From contig NZ_WKJL01000019.1 of assembly GCF_009674565.1 (NCBI RefSeq), positions 48,722 to 112,721 of the forward strand: a DNA stretch of 64,000 bases. The letters are read 5' to 3'. The number at the start of each line of letters is the position of its first letter. Position 1 is the first letter of the stretch. The notes under the pieces are model-generated. The model searched no databases and was not told the DNA's origin. It saw only the letters and a program-made list of their open reading frames with translations. The stretch is from Duganella aquatilis (lineage in GTDB: Bacteria > Pseudomonadota > Gammaproteobacteria > Burkholderiales > Burkholderiaceae_D). Below are positions 58,169-64,000 of this stretch, in pieces. The position numbers and the translations under genes were made by a program.

Positions 58169-60307
58169 ATGTCCACCTCTCCCAAACGCGGCCTGGTCCT
58201 GGTTGCCGACGACGATCCCACGATGCGCCTGCTGATGCTGGAAATGCTGGCCCAGGTCGGCCTCGACGCCATCGAAGCCGAGGACGGCGTCAAGGCGCTC
58301 GCCTGCTACCAGCGCGTGGCGCCGGACCTGGTGCTGCTCGATGTCGAGATGCCCGGCATGGACGGCTTTGCCGTGTGCCGCGAAATCCGCCGGCTGGAAG
58401 CGCAGGTCAGCGTGCCCATCATCATGGTCACCGGCGGCGACGAGCTGGAATCCGTGACGCGCGCCTACGAGGCGGGCGCCACCGATTTCGTCTCCAAGCC
58501 GATCAACTGGCCTATCCTCGGCCACCGCGTGCTGTACGTGCTGCGCGCCAGCGACGCCATCAGCCGCCTGCGCATCGCCGACGCCCAGCACCGCGCGGTG
58601 CTGGCGGCGATTCCGGACACCTTCTTCCGCATGAACAAGGAAGGCTACTACCTCGATTACGAACAGGGCCACGAGGCCAGCAGCGTGTTCTCCAGCGACC
58701 GCTGCGTGGGACGGCATCTGAGCCAGGTGCTGCCGCCGGACATCGCCGACCACATGATGGAGCAGGTGCACACGGTGCTGGAGACGCAACACATCCGCTC
58801 GCTGGACTATGAACTGCCGCTGCCCGGTCCGGCGCCGCGCGCACGCCAGGGCGAGCATCCGGCGCCGCTGCCGGTGCGGCATTTCGAGGCGCGGCTGGTG
58901 GCCACCGGTCCGGACGAGGTGCTGGGCCTGGTGCGCGACATCAGCGAGCGCAAGCGCAACGAGGAACAGATCCGCCGGCTGGCGTATTGCGATTCGCTGA
59001 CCGGCATTCCGAACCGCCAGGCCTTCCTGGAAACGCTGGAGGCCGAGCTGGTGCGTTCGCGCAAGGCCAGCAAGAAGTTCGCGGTGCTGTTCATGGACCT
59101 GGACGCATTCAAGCGCATCAACGATACGCTGGGGCACGATGTGGGCGATCATCTGCTGAAGGCGGTCTCGGAGCGCCTGCGCGAAACCACCCGGCCGGGC
59201 GACCTGGTGTCGCGCACCGAAGCCAACACCAATCTGGCGCGGCTGGGCGGCGACGAATTCACGATCCTGATACCGGACCTGGAGCGGGTGGAAAACGCGC
59301 TCAACGTGGCGCATCGCGTGAAGGAAGCGATGCGTCGCCCCTTCCTGCTGGATGCGCACGAAATCTTCGTCACCGCCAGCATCGGCATCTCGCTGTATCC
59401 GGAAGACGGCGAGGACTGCAGCTCGTTGCTGAAATACGCCGACACCGCCATGTACCACGCCAAGAACTGCGGCAAGAACAACGCCAAGCTGTACAGTTCC
59501 TCGCTGACGATGCAGATCATGAGCCACGTCAAGCTGGAAGTCGGCCTGCGCAAGGCTTTGCAGAACGATGAGCTGTACCTGCTGTACCAGCCGCAGATCG
59601 ACGTCGCCAGCGCGCGGATCGTCGGTTTCGAGGCGCTGGTGCGCTGGCGTCATCCCGAGCGTGGCGTGATCTCGCCGACCGAATTCATTCCGTTGGCGGA
59701 GGAAACCGGCCTCATCGTGCCGATCGGCGAATGGGTGCTGCGCACCGCCTGCCAGCACGCGACCACCTGGCAGACGGCAGGCAAGCCGCCGGTGCGGGTG
59801 GCGGTCAATCTGTCGGCCAAGCAGTTCAAGGACGACAACCTGACGCAGAGCGTGATCTCGGCGCTGCACGACACCGGCCTGCCGGCCGAGCTGCTGGAAC
59901 TGGAGCTGACCGAAGGCACGCTGATGGACGACGCGCGCGCCACCATGGTCACGCTGGAGCAGTTGCGCAGCATCGGCGTACACCTGTCGATCGACGATTT
60001 CGGCACGGGCTACTCGTCGATGAACTACCTGAAGCGCTTCGACGTGCGGGCGCTAAAGATCGACAAGAGCTTCATCAGCGGCCTGCCGCTGGATTCGGAA
60101 AACGCCGCCATCACCCGCGCCATCATCGCCATGGCGCACGGACTGAAGATGGCGGTGGTGGCCGAAGGCGTGGAAACCTCCGCACAACTGGTCATGCTGG
60201 AACAATACGGCTGCGACCTGGTCCAGGGCTACCACCTCGGCCATCCCTCTCCTCCTGAAACTATCCCGCAAATGCTGGCCAGCCAATCCGCGCTGGCCCT
60301 GACATGA
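58169..60307 (+). CDS. REC-PAS-GGDEF-EAL response regulator
   Basis: A 712-residue protein: receiver (about 8-125; ADDDP, phosphoacceptor Asp in LLDVEMPG near residue 58, Lys in SKP), PAS-like part (about 140-255), GGDEF (RLGGDEF near 360) and EAL (EALVRW near 490, DDFGTGYSS near 612). Both cyclic-di-GMP domains look intact. It is the probable target of the hybrid kinase HPt encoded just upstream. Confidence 0.93.
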   Translation: MSTSPKRGLVLVADDDPTMRLLMLEMLAQVGLDAIEAEDGVKALACYQRVAPDLVLLDVEMPGMDGFAVCREIRRLEAQVSVPIIMVTGGDELESVTRAYEAGATDFVSKPINWPILGHRVLYVLRASDAISRLRIADAQHRAVLAAIPDTFFRMNKEGYYLDYEQGHEASSVFSSDRCVGRHLSQVLPPDIADHMMEQVHTVLETQHIRSLDYELPLPGPAPRARQGEHPAPLPVRHFEARLVATGPDEVLGLVRDISERKRNEEQIRRLAYCDSLTGIPNRQAFLETLEAELVRSRKASKKFAVLFMDLDAFKRINDTLGHDVGDHLLKAVSERLRETTRPGDLVSRTEANTNLARLGGDEFTILIPDLERVENALNVAHRVKEAMRRPFLLDAHEIFVTASIGISLYPEDGEDCSSLLKYADTAMYHAKNCGKNNAKLYSSSLTMQIMSHVKLEVGLRKALQNDELYLLYQPQIDVASARIVGFEALVRWRHPERGVISPTEFIPLAEETGLIVPIGEWVLRTACQHATTWQTAGKPPVRVAVNLSAKQFKDDNLTQSVISALHDTGLPAELLELELTEGTLMDDARATMVTLEQLRSIGVHLSIDDFGTGYSSMNYLKRFDVRALKIDKSFISGLPLDSENAAITRAIIAMAHGLKMAVVAEGVETSAQLVMLEQYGCDLVQGYHLGHPSPPETIPQMLASQSALALT

Positions 60308-60597
60308 TACGCATCACCAGGCGCGGCTGGAACCACATCCTCAAATACCATACCGCCAAGCAATCGCCAACGCACGCAAACAAGAGTAGATTTAACGCAA
60401 GCGAGGATCTGGTCCATTTGATCAACCACGCATCCAGGCAACACCCCGTGAGGATGACGCGAAAACATCTGGTGCGCATCTTCGACGCTGGTCACGACGT
60501 AGGCATAGATCGCCGCAGCAGAAAGCCGACTTCGATTGTTACCGTCATCACACGACTTAACGGCAACCTCGTCAATATGTTTCCGGGGTTCCCATAG
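60304..60597 (+). CDS. Possible BECR-fold RNase toxin-like protein
   Basis: A 97-residue basic protein. The layout GWNHILKYHT at the start, KSRF in the middle and a C-terminal strand pair PTSIVTVITRLNGNLVNMFPG resembles the barnase/EndoU/RelE-like (BECR) nuclease toxins found in polymorphic toxin tips. Its start overlaps the preceding stop (ATGA). The next gene, 8 bases on, has an immunity-protein-like acidic character. No secretion domain is attached. Confidence 0.45.
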   Translation: MIRITRRGWNHILKYHTAKQSPTHANKSRFNASEDLVHLINHASRQHPVRMTRKHLVRIFDAGHDVGIDRRSRKPTSIVTVITRLNGNLVNMFPGFP

Positions 60598-60605
60598 GAG
60601 CCATC

Positions 60606-60914
60606 ATGGCACTCGACTTTGCAGTTTTAACCGAGGACGAAACCGCAGCGGACATCGTCTCGTTGGAATGGCGCCAGCATGATGTACTGATCGCCTTGGC
60701 GGAACAACTTAAGTTGACTCAACTACTTCGCATTGAGGATTACTTCGAAGAGGTCGATTGGGCGCCCGGACAGCTGCCGGCACTTTCGGAGGAATTAGGC
60801 ATCGTCAGCAATTCCGCGGCAACGCCCGAAATCATACAATTCGCAGGTGATCTTGATGCTTTGATCGCTCTTGCAGTCAGGCGCAAACAACGCCTGTCCG
60901 CAATACCGGACTAG
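60606..60914 (+). CDS. Acidic partner, possible immunity protein or antitoxin
   Basis: A 102-residue, acidic, helical protein with a GGAG ribosome site. It follows the toxin-like gene by 8 bases. Size, charge and position fit an immunity protein or antitoxin. It has no recognised DNA-binding domain. The function is inferred only from the pair. Confidence 0.45.
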   Translation: MALDFAVLTEDETAADIVSLEWRQHDVLIALAEQLKLTQLLRIEDYFEEVDWAPGQLPALSEELGIVSNSAATPEIIQFAGDLDALIALAVRRKQRLSAIPD

Positions 60915-60916
60915 CG

Positions 60917-62134
60917 TTACAACACACCATCCTGCTTCATCGCGGCGATGGCTTCAGCGCTGTAGCCGAGGGATTGCAGGACTTCATCGTTGTGCTGGCC
61001 CAGCGTTGGGCCCAGCCACCTGGTGTGGCCCGGCGTGGCCGACAGTTTCGGCGAGATCGCCGGCAGCTTGACCGGCGTGCCGTCGGCGAACTGGTGTTGC
61101 TCGAACATGTCGCGCGCCAGGAACTGCGGATCGGTCATCATGTCGCGCACCGAGTAGATTTTGCCGGCCGGGACATCGGCCGCCTTCAGTACCGCCAGCG
61201 CGCTGTCGATGGTCTGCGTGTCGCACCAGGCCTGGATCGCGTCATCTATCATCTGCGTGTGCCTGACGCGGCCATCGTTGCGCTCCAGCTCGGGATTGCC
61301 GGCCATGTCAATTCGCCCCATCGCCAGCACCAGCCGCTTGAAGATCGCGTCGCCATTGCCGGCGATGACGATGTTCTCGCCATCGCTGGTGGTGTAGGTG
61401 TTGGACGGCACGATGCCGGGCAGCGAACCGCCGGTGCGCTCGCGCACCACGCCCGCGTGATCGAACTCCGGCACCAGCGATTCCATCAGGTTGAACACGG
61501 ATTCGTACAAGGCCACATCGACCATCTGGCCTTCGCCCTTGCGCTTGCCGCCGGTGGCGTCGCGCTGGCGCAAGGCCATCATGGCGCCGATCACGCCATG
61601 CAGCGCCGCGACCGAGTCGCCGATCGACACGCCCACCCGCACCGGCGGCCGGTCCGCATGGCCGGACACATAGCGCAAGCCGCCCATCGATTCGCCGATG
61701 GCGCCGAAGCCCGGCAAATCCTTCATCGGCCCGGTCTGGCCGAAGCCGGACAGGCGCACCATGATGGTCGACGGATCGAGCGCCTTCAGCTGCTCGTAGC
61801 CAAGCTCCCACTTCTCCAGCACGCCGGGACGGTAGTTCTCGATAATGATGTCAGCTTCCAGCGCCAGCTTGCGCGCGATCTCGCGGCCCTGCGCGTGCTT
61901 CATGTTCAGCGTCAGGGATTTCTTGTTACGCGACTGCACCGACCACCACAGCGAGGTGCCATCCTTCAGCACCCGCCACTTGCGGATCGGATCGCCGCCA
62001 TCGGGCGACTCGACCTTGATCACCTCCGCGCCGAACTCGGCCAGCATGCGCGCACAAAAAGGGCCCGCTATCAGCGTGCCCAGTTCCAGTACCTTGATGC
62101 CGGCCAATGGACCGGAAGTGTTTTGAGTGGTCAT
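60917..62134 (-). CDS. Class III (CaiB/BaiF) CoA-transferase
   Basis: The ATG at 62134 overlaps the recR stop and gives 405 residues. Family motifs include GIKVLELGTLIAGPFCARMLAEFGAEVIKVE (shown as pattern) and MVRLSGFGQTGP; the catalytic Asp is expected near residue 170. It moves CoA between acids or thioesters. Substrate is unknown. Coupling to recR is positional. Confidence 0.92.
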   Translation of the reverse strand: MTTQNTSGPLAGIKVLELGTLIAGPFCARMLAEFGAEVIKVESPDGGDPIRKWRVLKDGTSLWWSVQSRNKKSLTLNMKHAQGREIARKLALEADIIIENYRPGVLEKWELGYEQLKALDPSTIMVRLSGFGQTGPMKDLPGFGAIGESMGGLRYVSGHADRPPVRVGVSIGDSVAALHGVIGAMMALRQRDATGGKRKGEGQMVDVALYESVFNLMESLVPEFDHAGVVRERTGGSLPGIVPSNTYTTSDGENIVIAGNGDAIFKRLVLAMGRIDMAGNPELERNDGRVRHTQMIDDAIQAWCDTQTIDSALAVLKAADVPAGKIYSVRDMMTDPQFLARDMFEQHQFADGTPVKLPAISPKLSATPGHTRWLGPTLGQHNDEVLQSLGYSAEAIAAMKQDGVL

Positions 62135-62721
62135 GTCGCTCTGCGATCCAGCATGGCGCGGGCGATGGTGCCCGCATCGACGTATTCGAGTTCGCCACCG
62201 ACCGGCACGCCACGCGCCAGACGGCTGACGCGCAAACCGCGCGCCTTCAGCATCTCGCTGATGTAGTGGGCAGTGGCCTCGCCTTCGTTGGTGAAATTGG
62301 TGGCCAGCACCACTTCGTTGACCAGCCCATCGGCGGCGCGCGCCACCAGTTTTTCCAGATGGATGTCTTTCGGACCGATGCCGTCCAGCGGCGACAGCCG
62401 GCCCATCAGCACGAAGTACAGGCCCTTGTAGGTCAGGGTCTGCTCGATCATCAGCTGATCGGCAGGCGTCTCGACCACGCACAGCAGGCGGCGGTCGCGC
62501 TGCTCGTCGCTGCACGTGTCGCAGACGTCTTCTTCGGTGAAGGTATTGCACAGCGCGCAGTGATGCACGGCGCTGACCGCCTGGTGCAAGGCGCGCGACA
62601 GCATGTCCGCGCCTTCGCGGTCATGCTGCAGCAGGTGAAACGCCATCCGCTGGGCCGACTTGGGGCCGACGCCGGGCAAGCGGCGCAGCGCTTCCGTCAG
62701 GAACTCCAGCGACTTCGACAT
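62131..62721 (-). CDS. recR: Recombination mediator RecR
   Basis: A 196-residue RecR of normal length. Helix-hairpin-helix at the N-terminus (LRRLPGVGPKSAQRMAFHLL), zinc finger (CALCNTFTEEDVCDTC), then a Toprim domain (about 80-175). It acts with RecF/RecO in gap repair. It follows the ybaB gene by 6 bases. Confidence 0.97.
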   Translation of the reverse strand: MSKSLEFLTEALRRLPGVGPKSAQRMAFHLLQHDREGADMLSRALHQAVSAVHHCALCNTFTEEDVCDTCSDEQRDRRLLCVVETPADQLMIEQTLTYKGLYFVLMGRLSPLDGIGPKDIHLEKLVARAADGLVNEVVLATNFTNEGEATAHYISEMLKARGLRVSRLARGVPVGGELEYVDAGTIARAMLDRRAT

Positions 62722-62727
62722 GGCGCC

Positions 62728-63054
62728 TTAGAAAGGCATCTTGAAGCCAGCCGGCAGGTTCATGCCGGAGGTCAGGCCGCCCATTTTTTCGGCGGCGGTG
62801 GCTTCGGCCTTGCGCACGGCGTCGTTGAAGGCGGCGGCGACCAGGTCTTCCAGCATGTCCTTGTCGTCAGCCAGCAACGACGGGTCGATCGAGACGCGTT
62901 TGACATCGTTCTTGCAGGTCATCACAACCTTGACCAGGCCGGCGCCGGATTGGCCTTCGACTTCGATCAGCGCCAGCGCTTCCTGCGCCTTCTTCATGTT
63001 GTCCTGCATGGCCTGGGCTTGTTTCATCAGGCCGGCGAGTTGGTTCTTCATCAT
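62728..63054 (-). CDS. YbaB/EbfC nucleoid-associated protein
   Basis: A 108-residue DNA-binding protein of the YbaB/EbfC family. The LMKQAQAMQDNMKKAQEAL helix and the GLVKVVMTCKNDVKRVSIDPSLL core are characteristic. The dnaX-ybaB-recR order is conserved in many proteobacteria. Confidence 0.97.
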   Translation of the reverse strand: MMKNQLAGLMKQAQAMQDNMKKAQEALALIEVEGQSGAGLVKVVMTCKNDVKRVSIDPSLLADDKDMLEDLVAAAFNDAVRKAEATAAEKMGGLTSGMNLPAGFKMPF

Positions 63055-63090
63055 GGTGGAGTTCTCCGAGTGTATAAGTTAAAGAGAGGA

Positions 63091-64000
63091 TCAGGCAGCC
63101 GCGGCCGCGCTGGACTGCGGCGGCACGATGGAGCTTGGGACTACCCAGGCGTCCAGTTCGCGGATCATGCTGTTCACAAAGGGATCGTTGGCGATGGTTT
63201 CTTCGGCCGCGCGCTGGCAGGCTTCGCGGTAGGCCTGGGCCTCGGCGCTGGCGGTATACCAGACGGCGCCCAGTTCGCTGTCCACGCGCACCGGACGGCC
63301 GAAGCGTTCGGCCAGCACGGTGGTCAGTTTTTCGATGTTGCCGGGCGTACGCCAGGTTTCGATCGGCACGCGCAGGGTGAACACCACGGCATTGCCTTCG
63401 AAGGTGCAGCTGGCCATTTCGGCCTGCATCGCCAGTTGCTGGGCGGTGCCGCGCAGCGGCAGTGCGGCGGCCACGGCGGGCCAGTTGCCGTCCCAGTTCA
63501 GTTCAGGCACTGGCGTGACGACGTATTCGTATGGCGCCTTGGCCGGCGCCGCTGCGGCGCGGGCGGGCATGGCGATGGCGTGCGGGTCGTCGGGCTGGCC
63601 TGGCGCCGTCTGCTGTGCCGGCGCCGGGGCGTAAGGATGCGACGAGGTCGACGCGGCGACCGCGCTGTCGTCGGAAAATTCGGTGACCCACGGTGGCAGG
63701 TCGTCTTCGTCGGCGGCGGCTTGCGGTTTGGCTTGCGGGGCCGCGTACTGCGGTGCGGTCTGTGGCGGCGCGGCGCGGACTGGCGCTTCCAGGATAGCGG
63801 CGCCACCGTCAGCGGCTGGCGGCATGTCTTCCCACGGCGCTGGACGTGCCGGCGCCGCGGCCATCTGCGCGCTTAGCGCGGCTGGCGGCGTGTAGGCGGC
63901 GGCGGGTGCTTGCGGTGCCGGCGCGGCTGGCGCGGTGACGGCGCCCGGCTGCATCGGCGGCGCGATAGCAGGTGCTGCGCCGGATTGTGCAGGTGCGGCA
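63091..64000 (-). CDS. dnaX: DNA polymerase III tau/gamma subunit DnaX, C-terminal part
   Basis: Partial gene: the frame stays open to the window edge, so only the last about 302 residues are present. This is the tau-specific region: a long Ala/Pro-rich linker and a C-terminal domain (about the last 145 residues; LNWDGNWPAVAAALPLRGTAQQLA...) that contacts the polymerase and helicase. The ATPase part lies outside. Assignment rests on the C-terminal domain and the ybaB-recR context. Confidence 0.9.
   Translation of the reverse strand, partial: AAPAQSGAAPAIAPPMQPGAVTAPAAPAPQAPAAAYTPPAALSAQMAAAPARPAPWEDMPPAADGGAAILEAPVRAAPPQTAPQYAAPQAKPQAAADEDDLPPWVTEFSDDSAVAASTSSHPYAPAPAQQTAPGQPDDPHAIAMPARAAAAPAKAPYEYVVTPVPELNWDGNWPAVAAALPLRGTAQQLAMQAEMASCTFEGNAVVFTLRVPIETWRTPGNIEKLTTVLAERFGRPVRVDSELGAVWYTASAEAQAYREACQRAAEETIANDPFVNSMIRELDAWVVPSSIVPPQSSAAAAA

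Noticed and set aside
1..64000. CRISPR arrays, rRNA genes and complete insertion sequences
   Set aside because: No regularly spaced repeats, rRNA signatures or transposase genes were seen. The prophage is the only mobile element supported.

Overview
The window looks like a chromosome segment of a high-GC betaproteobacterium, most likely family Oxalobacteraceae (Massilia/Duganella/Rugamonas type). Supporting features are a PEP-CTERM protein behind a sigma-54 promoter, many hybrid kinases and GGDEF/EAL proteins, GGGGTCAGGTCCCC-type palindromic repeats, and a dnaX-ybaB-recR cluster. Genus assignment is an inference from gene content only.

Left host part (1-6577): a small coiled-coil membrane protein; a TetR regulator translationally coupled to an SGNH hydrolase; a convergent GAF hybrid histidine kinase; a LuxR-type regulator; and two AT-rich genes for small exported proteins just before a prophage junction.

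Prophage (about 6625-41996, 35.4 kb): a lambdoid siphovirus of HK97 type inserted in tRNA-Ser(UGA). The displaced host tRNA 3' half lies at the left end. The restored tRNA lies at the right end next to the integrase. The left arm carries lysogenic cargo: a LexA-boxed divergent pair including an SRAP/YedK protein, a YodC-like protein, and a HicAB system with its operator. Late genes then run leftward from about 31 kb to 10.5 kb: HNH, terminase small and large, portal, protease, capsid, connectors, tail tube, frameshifted tail chaperone, tape measure, tail tip/fibre, cysteine peptidase, holin and endolysin. Upstream of them are a tRNA-Gly(UCC), a possible late regulator, an iteron-like candidate origin, a primase-helicase, a CII-like protein and a Cro-like protein. 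The immunity region has two clusters of three operators of form TTAC-N6-GTAA. One drives the leftward lytic operon. The other drives a rightward operon encoding a ParB-like protein, a DUF4224 protein and integrase.

The most unusual signal is a perfect 16-bp palindrome, GTGCAGACGTCTGCAC, seen five times and only inside the prophage. Two copies lie just upstream of the parB-like gene and three lie in the late operon. I propose that these are parS-like or operator sites of the phage ParB-like protein.

Right host part (42070-64000): a PAS-GGDEF-EAL protein and an HDOD protein; a Cache-domain NarL-type two-component system divergent from cstA-ybdD, with a perfect 90-bp palindrome between them; a ThiF/E1-like - nitroreductase-like - hexapeptide transferase operon; the PEP-CTERM gene; a GT1 glycosyltransferase; a BarA-like hybrid kinase coupled to a REC-GGDEF-EAL response regulator; a possible toxin/immunity pair; a class III CoA-transferase; recR; ybaB; and the 3' part of dnaX running off the window edge.
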